A DNA stretch of 18,743 nucleotides from Haloferacaceae archaeon PL-Br10_E2g29 (GCA_001563965.1 LKMS01000008.1:1-18743), one strand, 5' to 3'. Positions 1 to 7,914 are shown, numbered from the stretch's first letter. The notes: a model not told the origin generated them from the sequence alone. A program made the numbers and translations.

Positions 1-1090
1 CGTTCGCTCGGTCGTTTCCGCGCTCATTCTCTGTCAGATCGTGGTGATGTACTTCGTCAACTGGCAACACAAATCCGAAAACGAACTGTGGGCCAGCGGC
101 GAGGCGACTCCGCTGATTATGGGGCTCGACGACACGACGTTTCTCCTCGGCGAGTTCACGCGGAACTTCCCCACGCTGCTCCAGTATGGTGGGCTGACCT
201 GGTACTACATGCTGGCGTTCTCGTGGCTGTTGATTCTCCTTGCCGGTCGCAAACGCATGGCCTTCGTCGCCATGTTCATGGCCGGGCATGCCTCGTTTGC
301 GGTCACCGTTCGTATCGGCGCGTTTGCGTACGTTGCGATCGCCGGACTCTCCCTGTTTTTGCAGGCGCAGTTCTGGGCCGACCTCGACCGGATTCGACGG
401 CGTCTCGGGATCGACCGCGCTCGACTCACGTCGATCAGCGCGCGGTTCGAACGGCATGGGCGGCGAGTTCCCTATCCGCACCTCGAACATCGGCGCGCTG
501 CCCACCTTCGTTCGGGTGTGTACACCCTCGCGGTGGCGGTGCTCGTTGGTGCACTGCTGATTCTTTTCGCCGGCATGTACCTCCCCGTCGGTGGCGACGC
601 GGTTGCGTCGTCGACGGCGACCGAACAGCTCGAAGACGGTGCGGCCGCACTCGCGATCACCCAGCCGAGTTGGAGCGTGTTTGCGCCGACCCCGCGAACG
701 CTTGACGGCTACTACGTGTTCGCTGCGAAAACCACCGACGGCGAGTTGGTCGACGTCTACAACGATCGCGAGTTGACCGCGGCGCGCCCCGGAAATGACC
801 TCCACACGCAGTACGGCTCCTACCGCGAGCGATTCTATATGAACAGCATCAGGCGCGACGCGAGTACCAACCGGCACGCTGCGCCAGCGTTGCTCGCCGA
901 GCATCACTGCGAGGCGTGGGCGAGCGAACACGACACTGAACTCACGAAGATTACGATGCACCGGGTCACCGAACGGGTCACGCTCGACACAATCGATCAC
1001 CACGGAGAACGCAGCACTCAAACACAGGAGCTGTTCACCCACCCCTGTGGTGACCACGATGACACGTCGCCCATCGAGTTGCCGAACTGA
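1..1090 (+). CDS. HTTM-domain membrane protein (vitamin K-dependent carboxylase-like), 5' end missing
   Basis: The reading frame is open to the left edge (first full codon at base 2) and ends at TGA 1088-1090, so 362 C-terminal residues are visible and the true start lies outside. The visible part has hydrophobic segments at the left edge, around LTWYYMLAFSWLLILLAG, across the stretch starting RMAFVAMFMAGH, and a last one around YTLAVAVLVGALLILFAG. A soluble tail follows containing PSWSVFAPTPRTLDGYYVF, which resembles the 'FAP.P...dGw' segment of HTTM/VKG-carboxylase-like proteins. Real gamma-carboxylase activity is not implied: most microbial HTTM proteins have no known reaction. The family call rests on membrane topology plus this tail motif. 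A T-run follows the stop codon directly. Confidence 0.7.
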   Translation, partial: VRSVVSALILCQIVVMYFVNWQHKSENELWASGEATPLIMGLDDTTFLLGEFTRNFPTLLQYGGLTWYYMLAFSWLLILLAGRKRMAFVAMFMAGHASFAVTVRIGAFAYVAIAGLSLFLQAQFWADLDRIRRRLGIDRARLTSISARFERHGRRVPYPHLEHRRAAHLRSGVYTLAVAVLVGALLILFAGMYLPVGGDAVASSTATEQLEDGAAALAITQPSWSVFAPTPRTLDGYYVFAAKTTDGELVDVYNDRELTAARPGNDLHTQYGSYRERFYMNSIRRDASTNRHAAPALLAEHHCEAWASEHDTELTKITMHRVTERVTLDTIDHHGERSTQTQELFTHPCGDHDDTSPIELPN

Positions 1091-1097
1091 TTTTTTA
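1091..1097 (+). terminator. T-tract after the HTTM gene
   Basis: The stop codon TGA is followed at once by a run of six T then A. Archaeal termination often needs only a U-tract, so this is a plausible terminator. No hairpin precedes it. Confidence 0.4.
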
Positions 1098-1306
1098 TCT
1101 AAGTTAACTCGTATGTCTCCTTACACGCCACCCAGAATATCAACTTTACTACCATTAGAAAAATAAAAGAACGGGGACGGTGAATCCCCCGAATCTGATT
1201 GGCTTGTGTCGTCTGTACCACTCAACACGTACTCACGTCTATCAGTACAACGGTCTATCATTTGTGAAACAAGAGGAATTATCAGTAGTGCAATGGATAG
1301 CGTACT
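1098..1306. other. AT-rich intergenic region upstream of the Usp gene
   Basis: This gap is clearly richer in A and T than the surrounding coding DNA. It contains an 8-base direct repeat GTCTATCA at 1237-1244 and 1253-1260 (16-base period, about one and a half helical turns) and a related TTATCAGTA at 1280-1288 overlapping the likely TATA element. The repeats could be an operator for the Usp gene. A short inverted repeat GGGGA/TCCCC lies near 1173-1189. I see no ORF of note and no RNA gene. Confidence 0.4.
1277..1283 (+). promoter_or_regulatory. TATA-like element of the Usp gene
   Basis: AATTATC lies 24-30 bases before the ATG at 1307. That is the spacing expected for a leaderless haloarchaeal transcript starting at the ATG. 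Confidence 0.45.
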
Positions 1307-1738
1307 ATGATCATTGTCGCGGCGGTAGACCGATCAGACAGGGCAGTAAGTGTGATTAAGGAAGCGGAGTCGCTTGCCGATGCATTTGATGACACCATAC
1401 ATGTTGTTCACTCACTGACGAGTTCAAAGTTTGTCAAAATGGCACGAACGGCCGCAGAGGATGGAGATTCGATCAGCATGGACGACGTCCGGAAGGTCGC
1501 AAGAGAGGTCGCAGATGAAGCCGTCTCAAACGCTGGGAGTTCGCATCAGACGATTGGTCTGATGGGCGATCCGGCCGACCGGATCATCGATTATGCTGAT
1601 GAGCAGGAGACGAGATACATCGTCATTTCGGGACGAAAGCGGTCTCCCGCTGGCAAGGCAATCTTCGGGAGCGTTTCTCAGTCCATTCTTCTGCACGCCG
1701 ACTGTCCGGTCGTCTCGGCAATTAAACGGGTGGAGTAA
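1307..1738 (+). CDS. Universal stress protein (UspA family)
   Basis: A 143-residue single-domain Usp, the usual length. It starts MIIVAAVDRSDRA, the first beta strand and turn of the Rossmann-like Usp fold, and ends with IVISGRKRSPAGKAIFGSVSQ followed by CPVV, the ATP-loop region in its haloarchaeal form. Compared with the textbook G-x2-G-x9-G-S/T motif, the two Gly of the first pair are Ser and Lys here, while the final GS is kept, so nucleotide binding is likely but not certain. Usp proteins are soluble dimers linked to stress survival; the specific role is unknown. Codon use is less GC-biased than in neighbouring genes, with many A- or T-ending codons such as GTA, ATT, AGT and GCA, suggesting a different history. 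It stands alone, convergent with the next gene. Confidence 0.88.
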   Translation: MIIVAAVDRSDRAVSVIKEAESLADAFDDTIHVVHSLTSSKFVKMARTAAEDGDSISMDDVRKVAREVADEAVSNAGSSHQTIGLMGDPADRIIDYADEQETRYIVISGRKRSPAGKAIFGSVSQSILLHADCPVVSAIKRVE

Positions 1739-1853
1739 TCGATCCCAACCCGACGCATCACTGCAACATCTCGGAGCACACTCTGCGCGCCCCACCTTGC
1801 ACGCGGCGACGCACCATCACCGCCAGATGGTATCGAAAGAGACCGCGACCCAC

Positions 1854-2462
1854 CTACGTGATTTTTTGCCACGTCCACACCACCCGCTGCAACGCGGTGA
1901 TGTGGCTCACAATTGCGAAAAACACCAACAGCCAGCCGACGCTGTCGAGCCCATACGCCTGTAACGAGACCCACGGCGCAGTCAGGCTGACGACGCCGAC
2001 CAGGACGAGAATGTCCGCCCGGCCGAGCAACCCGCCGTAGATGCGGCCCGCACCGACCGCTTGGGCCTGCGTGCCGAGATACGCCGTGAGCAACACGCCG
2101 GTGACCGCGAGCAGCCCCAACACGTACTGGGCGACACCGAGAGCCAACCCGCCGAGAATGAGCACGTCGGCATAGCGGTCGAGCACGTGATCGAGAAAGT
2201 CGCCCGCGTCTGAGGCCTCGCCGGTTTCGCGGGCGACCGCGCCGTCGAGCACGTCGAGAAAACCGTTGAGCAACACGAGCAGCCCGCCAACAACGTACCA
2301 TTGCGGGTCGCCGCCAGCGACGTAGAGCGCGACGCCCGCAATCGCCGCCAGTCCGAAGGCGATGATGCTGATCGCGTTTGCGCTGAGCCCCAGTCGGACG
2401 GCGATCGCGACGAACGGTGCGATGGCACGGTTCGAGACGTGCCGTAGTTGATCGAGCGTCAT
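1854..2462 (-). CDS. CDP-alcohol phosphatidyltransferase family membrane enzyme
   Basis: A 202-residue integral membrane protein with the complete family signature: D70, D73, G74, A77, R78, G87, D91 and D95, matching D-x2-D-G-x2-A-R-x8-G-x3-D-x3-D. These Asp residues bind metal and CDP, and the enzyme moves a phospho-alcohol head group to or from a CDP-activated lipid, here presumably CDP-archaeol. About five to six hydrophobic segments surround the motif. The length fits archaetidylinositol phosphate, archaetidylglycerophosphate or archaetidylserine synthases; the alcohol used cannot be read from the sequence. The start at 2462 gives MTLDQLRHVSNRA, and the ATG overlaps the stop of a 9-codon mini-ORF (ATGA). 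It lies 165 bases downstream of the IleRS gene on the same strand and has its own likely promoter. Confidence 0.9.
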   Translation of the reverse strand: MTLDQLRHVSNRAIAPFVAIAVRLGLSANAISIIAFGLAAIAGVALYVAGGDPQWYVVGGLLVLLNGFLDVLDGAVARETGEASDAGDFLDHVLDRYADVLILGGLALGVAQYVLGLLAVTGVLLTAYLGTQAQAVGAGRIYGGLLGRADILVLVGVVSLTAPWVSLQAYGLDSVGWLLVFFAIVSHITALQRVVWTWQKIT

Positions 2463-2488
2463 CGGTTGGCTCGCAGGTCTCCAGTCAT
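2459..2488 (-). CDS. Possible 9-codon upstream mini-ORF (MTGDLRANR)
   Basis: An ATG at 2488 opens a frame of nine codons. Its TGA stop (2461-2459) overlaps the ATG of the CDP-alcohol phosphatidyltransferase gene in an ATGA junction. A TATA-like element sits 23-30 bases upstream, so a leaderless mRNA would begin exactly at this ATG. It may serve as a translated leader that delivers ribosomes to the main start. A chance occurrence is possible because the frame is so short. Confidence 0.3.
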   Translation of the reverse strand: MTGDLRANR

Positions 2489-2510
2489 TGTGCGTCGTAC
2501 TCGGCTGAGT

Positions 2511-2518
2511 GCTAAATA
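2511..2518 (-). promoter_or_regulatory. TATA-like element upstream of the CDP-alcohol phosphatidyltransferase gene
   Basis: On the minus strand this reads TATTTAGC. It is 23-30 bases before the mini-ORF ATG at 2488 but 49-56 bases before the main ATG at 2462. The spacing therefore predicts transcription starting at the mini-ORF. Confidence 0.4.
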
Positions 2519-2581
2519 GCTGCGGCCAGCGGTCGATAGTGCAGGATGCTGTAGTACGGTAATGTAGCGGTATCGTGAGTC

Positions 2582-2622
2582 GATGGTGCGGTGATGGCGC
2601 GGTGGTTCCGTCTGCGCCAGAC
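2582..2622. repeat. Tandem 11-mer and small inverted repeat behind the IleRS stop
   Basis: GATGGTGCGGT (2582-2592) is followed directly by GATGGCGCGGT (2593-2603), one mismatch apart. Next to it GTCTG-CGC-CAGAC (2610-2622) forms a 5-base stem five bases beyond the IleRS stop codon on the minus strand. It may be a weak terminator; there is no strong T-run. Confidence 0.35.
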
Positions 2623-2627
2623 TCTGC

Positions 2628-5600
2628 TCAGGCTGCCTGCTCGGCACTCACCGCAATACCGATTTCGACGGCGACGTCCTCGACATCCCACGTCTCGACA
2701 TGCTCACCAGCCGCGGGATCGTCGGTGAACGCTGCTGCGCGAACCTCCTCGGCGATGAGTTCGCGGTGCTCGTCGACGAACTGCGCAATCCGGTCGTCGT
2801 CGACACTCATTCCGACGTGAATTTCGGCTTCGACCGCCAGATCGAGTTGCTTGCGCATCTCTTGGATTCGGCGGATCACGTCGCGGGCGTAGCCCTCCGA
2901 TTCGAGTTCCTCGGTGAGCGTCGTGTCGACGTAGACCGTGCCGCCCTCGAAGTCGGTTCCCGTGATGCCTTCGGGCGGTTCGCTGCGGTATTCGACCATC
3001 TCGTCGGCGAGTTCGATCTCGTCGCCATCGACCGTGATTCCGGCCTCGACCGTCTTGCGGGTCGCACCGTCGACGGCGGCCATCACCTGCTGGGCGTCAG
3101 CGCCGAAGGCGGGGCCGATCACGCCCATCTGTGGGTCGGCGTACTCGACGAGCTCATCGAACTGTTCGGTGACGGTGATCTCGCGGGCGTTGACGCGCTC
3201 GCCGAGCAGCGCCGACAGCCGGTCGACCGCGCCGGCAACGTCGTCGTCTGCGGTTTCGACGACGATTCGCGAGACGGGCCAGCGGAGCTTTCGGCCGCCG
3301 CGCTGGCGGGCGTTGGCGGCGGCCTCCTCGACCGCGCGGAGAACGGCCATATCGGCTTCGAGTTCCGGATTCGCAAGTGCGTCGTCAACGGCGGGCCAGC
3401 CGAGCGCGTGAACGGTCGTCTCGCTGCCATCGAGGATTTGGTACATCCGTTCGGTCATGTACGGAACGAACGGGGCGAGCAGGCGAATGACTTCGTTCAG
3501 TACGGTCGCAAGCGTCGCGTATGCGCCGAGTTTCGATGGCGAGTCGCCGTCGTCCCACATGCGCTCGCGGGTAGCTTTGACGTAGAACCGCGAGACATCT
3601 TCGGTGACGAAATCAAGGACGACGTTGAGCGCGTCGTGCACGCGATACTCGTTCCACGCCTCGGTCGCCTCCGCTTTCGCTGCCTGTAGGCGCGAGAGAA
3701 CCCACTCGTCGACAACCGTCAGCTCGCCCGCGCTCAGCTCCGGAGTGGCCGGGTCGTAGCCGTCGAGATCCATGTACGTGAGCGGGAAGCGAAAGACGTT
3801 CCACAGAATGTTGAGCCGGCCGACCATGCTTTCGAGACCGTCCCAGTTGAACGCGAGGTCGACGCCCTGCTGGTCGTGGCTCAGTAAATATGCGCGTAGC
3901 GGGTCGCGTCCGGCACGTTCGATTGCCTCTTCGGGCGTCACGATGTTGCCGACGGATTTCGACATTTTTCGGCCGTCTTTGTCGTTGGCAAAGCCGTGCA
4001 TCAGCACCTCTTTGTACGGGCTTTCGCCAAAGGCAGCGGTACCCATCCCGAGCTGTGACCAGAACCAGCCACGGGTCTGGTCATGTGCCTCGATGATGAG
4101 GTCGGCAGGCCACAGTTCGTCGAACTCATCGGTTTCGCCGGGATAGCCAAGCGTTCCCCACGTCGCTACCGAGGAGTCGAGCCAGACGTCGAAGACGTCC
4201 TCGATTCGGCGGTACGTCGTCCCATCTTCGGTGATCGTCAGCTCGTCGACAGTCGGCCGATGAAGGTCGATCGTGTCGGGATCGACGGATTGGTCGACCC
4301 GTTCGGCGAGTTCTGCGCGGCTGCCGATGACGATCATCTCCGCGGTGAGGTCAGTCGACTCGCTGTCGGCATCTTCGGGAACCCAGATGGGAATCGGAAT
4401 TCCCCAGTAGCGCTGTCGCGAGACGTTCCAGTCGGGCGCGTTTTCGATGAAGTCGCGGAATCGGTTGTCGCGGGCCCACTGCGGGTGCCACTCGGCGTCG
4501 GTGATGTTGTCGAGCAGTTCGTCTTTGATGTCGGTGATCGAAATGAACCACTGGTCGGTGACGAGTTGGATAATGTCGGTGTCACACCGCCAGCAGTGGC
4601 CGTAGGAGTGCTCGTAGAGTTCGTCGGCCAAGAGCGCGCCGTTGGCGTCGAGATCGGCCCGAATCGTTTCGTTGGCGTCACGGACGAACTGGCCTTCATA
4701 CTTGCCGCCAGCCGGGGTGAACGTGCCGTCGCTTTCGACCGAACAGAAGACGTCGAGGCCGAGTTCCTGGCCCCGGTGGAAGTCCTCTTCACCGTGACCC
4801 GGTGCGGAGTGAACGAGCCCGGTTCGGTCGGCTTCGACGTAGTCTGCGGTGTACACCTGCCCTGCGCCCTCAAATTTTGCGTAGTCGGGCACTTCTGCGG
4901 CCAGCGGATGATCGTACTTCCAGCCGACGAGGTCTGCGCCCGAGAGTTCGGCCTCAATCTCGTAGTCGTCGTACCGGCCCTTGCCAAGCACGCTCTCGAC
5001 ACACTCGCTTGCGACGTAGAGCACCTCGCTGTCGCCGTCTTTCGTCGCGCGAACCTTGCTGTAGGTGAGGCCTTCACCGACGGCCACGAAGGTGTTGCCC
5101 GGGATCGTCCACGGCGTCGTCGTCCAGATAACGAGACTGCCCTCGCGGTCGGAAAGCGAGAATTTCACGTAGATCGAGGGATCTTCGACCTGACTGTACT
5201 CGACCTCGTTGTTCGCGAGGCCGGTTTCACACCGCGGACACTGCGAGATCGAGCGTTTGCCCTGCTCGACGAGGCCGCGTTCGGCGACCTGTTTGAAGCC
5301 GTGCCAGGCGGCCTCCATGTATTCGGGGTCGACTGTTTTGTAGGGATTGTCCCAGTCGAACCACGCGCCGATGGATTTGAAGTCCTCGTCCATCGCCTCG
5401 CGGTTCTCCTCGGCGAACGTCATGCATTCCTCAATGAAGGCCTCCATGCCGTAGGCCTCGATATCCTGCTTGTTCTCGAAGCCGAGTTCCTCTTCGACTT
5501 TGACCTCGATGGGCAGGCCGTGCATGTCGTAGCCCGGCCGGTCGGTGACTTGGTGGCCGGTCATTCGTTTCTGGCGAATAACGGCGTCTTTCAGCGTTTT

Positions 5601-5780
5601 GTTCCAGGCGGTTCCGAGGTGCATCTGCCCGGAGGTGTACGGCGGACCGTCGACGAAAAAGAAGGGTGGGTCGTCGGCGTGGGCCTTCTTTGTTGCCGCG
5701 TAGGCGTCGTGGTCGTCCCAGTAGGCCTCGACGGCGGATTCGACAGCCGCGGGCGAATACTGGTCGGTGACATCATCCAT
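2628..5780 (-). CDS. ileS: Isoleucyl-tRNA synthetase
   Basis: A class I aminoacyl-tRNA synthetase of 1050 residues that charges tRNA-Ile in the cytoplasm and edits mischarged valine. The HIGH motif appears as HLGT (residues 54-57, within PPYTSGQMHLGTAWNK) and KMSKS is at residues 605-609 (GRKMSKSVGN). The CP1 editing domain lies between them and contains VIWTTTPWTIPGN. Two Cys pairs, CPRC near residue 183 and CWRC near 395, are probable zinc ligands. The C-terminal half carries the anticodon-binding domain. The start at 5780 (MDDVTDQYSP) is chosen over an ATG ten codons upstream because it places a TATA-like element at leaderless spacing. The length is normal for an archaeal IleRS, so no intein is present. 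Confidence 0.97.
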   Translation of the reverse strand: MDDVTDQYSPAAVESAVEAYWDDHDAYAATKKAHADDPPFFFVDGPPYTSGQMHLGTAWNKTLKDAVIRQKRMTGHQVTDRPGYDMHGLPIEVKVEEELGFENKQDIEAYGMEAFIEECMTFAEENREAMDEDFKSIGAWFDWDNPYKTVDPEYMEAAWHGFKQVAERGLVEQGKRSISQCPRCETGLANNEVEYSQVEDPSIYVKFSLSDREGSLVIWTTTPWTIPGNTFVAVGEGLTYSKVRATKDGDSEVLYVASECVESVLGKGRYDDYEIEAELSGADLVGWKYDHPLAAEVPDYAKFEGAGQVYTADYVEADRTGLVHSAPGHGEEDFHRGQELGLDVFCSVESDGTFTPAGGKYEGQFVRDANETIRADLDANGALLADELYEHSYGHCWRCDTDIIQLVTDQWFISITDIKDELLDNITDAEWHPQWARDNRFRDFIENAPDWNVSRQRYWGIPIPIWVPEDADSESTDLTAEMIVIGSRAELAERVDQSVDPDTIDLHRPTVDELTITEDGTTYRRIEDVFDVWLDSSVATWGTLGYPGETDEFDELWPADLIIEAHDQTRGWFWSQLGMGTAAFGESPYKEVLMHGFANDKDGRKMSKSVGNIVTPEEAIERAGRDPLRAYLLSHDQQGVDLAFNWDGLESMVGRLNILWNVFRFPLTYMDLDGYDPATPELSAGELTVVDEWVLSRLQAAKAEATEAWNEYRVHDALNVVLDFVTEDVSRFYVKATRERMWDDGDSPSKLGAYATLATVLNEVIRLLAPFVPYMTERMYQILDGSETTVHALGWPAVDDALANPELEADMAVLRAVEEAAANARQRGGRKLRWPVSRIVVETADDDVAGAVDRLSALLGERVNAREITVTEQFDELVEYADPQMGVIGPAFGADAQQVMAAVDGATRKTVEAGITVDGDEIELADEMVEYRSEPPEGITGTDFEGGTVYVDTTLTEELESEGYARDVIRRIQEMRKQLDLAVEAEIHVGMSVDDDRIAQFVDEHRELIAEEVRAAAFTDDPAAGEHVETWDVEDVAVEIGIAVSAEQAA

Positions 5781-5801
5781 ACTCGAAGGGAGTTTTCGCG
5801 T

Positions 5802-5811
5802 GTATATCAAA
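5802..5811 (-). promoter_or_regulatory. TATA-like element of ileS
   Basis: The minus strand reads TTTGATATAC, 22-31 bases before the chosen ATG at 5780. This supports that start and a separate ileS promoter rather than read-through from cobT. Confidence 0.45.
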
Positions 5812-5852
5812 ACGGTGGTCCTGTCGTCGTCGCGTGACCGATCCTGTTCGCG

Positions 5853-6902
5853 TTACAATCCTGCTTCTTCGAACGTCGACATCTCGGTGTGGGCTGCACA
5901 GGCCGCCCGGTACGTGCTCACCGCGAGCGCCGCGCCGGTTCCCTCGCCGAGTCGCATGTCGTAGTCGAACAGCGGTTCGATCCCGAGCGCGTTCAACTGC
6001 ACGTCGTGGCCGGGTTCGACCGAGGTGTGCGAGCCGAGCAGATAGTCGGCCACACGCGGTGCAATCGATACGGCGAGCAACGCCGCCGCCCCCGCGATGA
6101 CGCCGTCGACGACGACCGGGATTCGACGGCTGGCGGCTTCGAGCGTGACGCCAACCAGTCCGCCGATTTCGAAGCCACCAACACAGCGGAGTACCTCGAT
6201 CGGATCATCCGAGTCCGGGGTGTTTATGGCAATCGCTCGTTCGATCGTTTCGACTTTTTTATTCCTCGTTTCGGCGTCGATGCCGGTTCCGTGGCCGGTG
6301 ACAGCGTCGACCGTGCTGTCGGTGAGCAGCGCCGTAATCGCTGCGCTCGCGGTCGTGTTGCCGATGCCCATCTCGCCGAGGCCGACGAGGGTGGCGTCGC
6401 TCGCGTGCGTACGAACAACCGACCGGCCCGCTGTAACCGCCGCCAGCGCCTGCTCGTCGGTCATTGCGGGCCCGTTGGTCATATTGTTCGTGCCGGGCGC
6501 GATTCGGTGCTCGACAACCCCGCTGGGAACGTCGCCGGCGACACCCATGTCGACAACGACGTTTTCGACGTTCCCTGCCGCACAGAGCGCAGTGATGGCT
6601 GCGCCGCCGTCGACGAAGTTCCGGACCATCGCAGTGGTGATCGACTGCGGATAGGCGCTGACGCCTTCGGCAACAACGCCGTGGTCGGCGGCCATCGTCA
6701 CCACGACCGCGGGGTCGACTCGCGGCGCGGTTGTCGACTGGATCGCGGCGAGATCGCTGGCCAGTGTTTCGAGTCGCCCGAGGCTGCCGGGCGGTTTCGT
6801 CAGTTCGGCTTGGCGCTCGATTGCAGCCTCACGCGCATCGGTGTCGAGTGGCGGAATCGACACCGCAAGTGGACTGGTGTCGGCCGTGTTGTCGTCGGTC
6901 AT
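5853..6902 (-). CDS. cobT: Nicotinate-nucleotide--dimethylbenzimidazole phosphoribosyltransferase (CobT)
   Basis: A 349-residue cytosolic enzyme of cobamide (vitamin B12) assembly. It transfers phosphoribose from nicotinate mononucleotide to the lower-ligand base, giving alpha-ribazole phosphate. Family features are clear: TKPPGSLGRLE (35-45), ADHGV (72-76), the Gly-rich middle, and MRLGEGTGAAL near the C-terminus, whose Glu (about residue 320) matches the catalytic Glu of the Salmonella enzyme. Length is as in bacterial CobT. The start at 6902 (MTDDNTAD) is preferred over an in-frame ATG 16 codons upstream because it overlaps the stop of the preceding gene as ATGA, indicating translational coupling. 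No other B12 gene lies in the window, so the base used cannot be inferred from neighbours. Confidence 0.95.
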   Translation of the reverse strand: MTDDNTADTSPLAVSIPPLDTDAREAAIERQAELTKPPGSLGRLETLASDLAAIQSTTAPRVDPAVVVTMAADHGVVAEGVSAYPQSITTAMVRNFVDGGAAITALCAAGNVENVVVDMGVAGDVPSGVVEHRIAPGTNNMTNGPAMTDEQALAAVTAGRSVVRTHASDATLVGLGEMGIGNTTASAAITALLTDSTVDAVTGHGTGIDAETRNKKVETIERAIAINTPDSDDPIEVLRCVGGFEIGGLVGVTLEAASRRIPVVVDGVIAGAAALLAVSIAPRVADYLLGSHTSVEPGHDVQLNALGIEPLFDYDMRLGEGTGAALAVSTYRAACAAHTEMSTFEEAGL

Positions 6903-7360
6903 TCCCCAAAATCCGGGAGGTCGTCGGGCGCTTCGTACTCGGACTCCCACTCGATGTACTCATCGAGCAGTGTATCACAGACCTGCTGGCCGAGTTCGGT
7001 GAGGCCGGCGTTGATCGACGAGACGGTCGACCAACTGTCGAGATCCGGGTGGAGGTCGCGTTCCTTCCAGTCTTCGGGCAATCCCGGGGCGTGGTAGCCG
7101 ACCCGGCCCGCAAAATCGTCCCAAAAAAAGTCGAACCGCGAGATGAGATCGAGGTCGGCGACGATCTCCCACTCCTCGTCGGCCATCTTCGCATCCGTGC
7201 GCCACAGCGCGAACGCTTCGGCCCACGCGCCATCGGCCAGCAGCTTGTTGAGTTCGTCGCGTCGGTAGTCGGTCTGGCCAATAACCTCGGCGTCGTCGTA
7301 CTCGTTGGGATCGACATCACGGAGTTCGGGCGGCTCCGGCGGATCGACGGTCAGGCTCAT
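6899..7360 (-). CDS. Uncharacterised acidic protein coupled to cobT
   Basis: A 153-residue soluble protein, rich in Asp, Glu and Trp, with no signal peptide or membrane segment. I do not recognise a named domain. Visible features are a proline-rich acidic N-terminus (MSLTVDPPEPPELRDVDP), a helical middle starting YRRDELNKLLADGAWAEAF, a Trp/Phe-rich segment (RFDFFWDDF, then GLPEDWKERD), and a C-terminal EYIEWESEYEAP. There are no Cys clusters or obvious catalytic motifs. Its stop overlaps the cobT start by four bases, so both are made from one mRNA beginning at the TATA-like element near 7383-7390. It may assist cobamide metabolism, but this rests only on position. The start at 7360 fits leaderless spacing. 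Confidence 0.8.
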   Translation of the reverse strand: MSLTVDPPEPPELRDVDPNEYDDAEVIGQTDYRRDELNKLLADGAWAEAFALWRTDAKMADEEWEIVADLDLISRFDFFWDDFAGRVGYHAPGLPEDWKERDLHPDLDSWSTVSSINAGLTELGQQVCDTLLDEYIEWESEYEAPDDLPDFGE

Positions 7361-7382
7361 ACCGGCATCTCTCTGCGGGCGC

Positions 7383-7390
7383 ACTAAACA
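7383..7390 (-). promoter_or_regulatory. TATA-like element of the unknown-cobT operon
   Basis: The minus strand reads TGTTTAGT, 23-30 bases before the ATG at 7360. It is the only good promoter signal for the two-gene unit. Confidence 0.45.
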
Positions 7391-7412
7391 CTCTCGGGCG
7401 GCCGCAGGTGGG

Positions 7413-7892
7413 TTACTCGTCGTGATCGTCGAACGGCGACTGTGCGGAGTCGTCGACGGGCGTGAGATCGAACTCATCGGGGTCTCTGCCAGCGGCATCG
7501 AGGATTTCGTCGGAAACGGTGATCGGACACTCCGAGCGAACCGCCAGCGCGATTGCGTCGCTCGGCCGGGCATCGAACACCATTCGTTCGGCCTCACCGT
7601 TGTCGTACCGCTCGGCATCGACTTTGGCGTAAAACGTGCCGTCGGCCAAGTCGTCGATCCGGATGGCGTCGACCGCACCGCCGAACTCGGTGAGCATTTC
7701 GACGAGCAAATCGTGGGTCAACGGCCGCTCGAACGGCTCGCCCGAGAGCGCCAGCTGAATCGACTGGGCTTGGTCGGCGGTGATGAAGATCGGGAGATAC
7801 GACTCGCGGGCGGCCAGAATGACCGCCGGAACGTTGGTTCCGTCCGCGCCGACACCCATGCCGATGCCCGCAACCTCGGCGGTGTTGGTCAT
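7413..7892 (-). CDS. Bifunctional nuclease (BFN/DUF151) family protein
   Basis: A 159-residue soluble protein with the DUF151 core. Markers are AVILAARESYLPIFIT (24-38), the Q-A-x-S-I helix, a HDLLVEML helix (60-67), TFYAKV (86-91), and the signature FDARPSDAIALAVR (106-119). Plant members have been reported with DNase and RNase activity; the function of archaeal members is not established. A disordered acidic tail of about 20 residues follows (TPVDDSAQSPFDDHDE). The start at 7892 (MTNTAEVAG) is preferred over an ATG seven codons upstream because a TATA-like element lies 23-31 bases before it. It ends 52 bases before the unknown-cobT unit, which has its own promoter, and is divergent from the TraB gene. 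Confidence 0.9.
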   Translation of the reverse strand: MTNTAEVAGIGMGVGADGTNVPAVILAARESYLPIFITADQAQSIQLALSGEPFERPLTHDLLVEMLTEFGGAVDAIRIDDLADGTFYAKVDAERYDNGEAERMVFDARPSDAIALAVRSECPITVSDEILDAAGRDPDEFDLTPVDDSAQSPFDDHDE

Positions 7893-7914
7893 GCTGTGTT
7901 GTTCGGGCGGCACG

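Noticed and set aside
1739..1853. Possible terminator hairpin between the convergent Usp and CDP-alcohol phosphatidyltransferase genes
   Set aside because: I found no inverted repeat or T-tract in usable position in this 115-base gap.
2700..3689. 329-codon plus-strand frame
   Set aside because: Antisense to the C-terminal half of ileS; composition is the mirror of the real gene.
2628..5780. Possible intein in ileS
   Set aside because: Haloarchaeal housekeeping genes often carry inteins, but this protein has normal length and uninterrupted HIGH and KMSKS regions.
4083..5837. Long open frame of 584 codons on the plus strand
   Set aside because: It lies entirely antisense to ileS. Long shadow frames are common opposite GC-rich haloarchaeal genes, and the translation has no recognisable domain.
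5889..7097. 402-codon plus-strand frame opposite cobT
   Set aside because: It overlaps cobT and the preceding gene in antisense, shows no motifs, and ends in low-complexity sequence.
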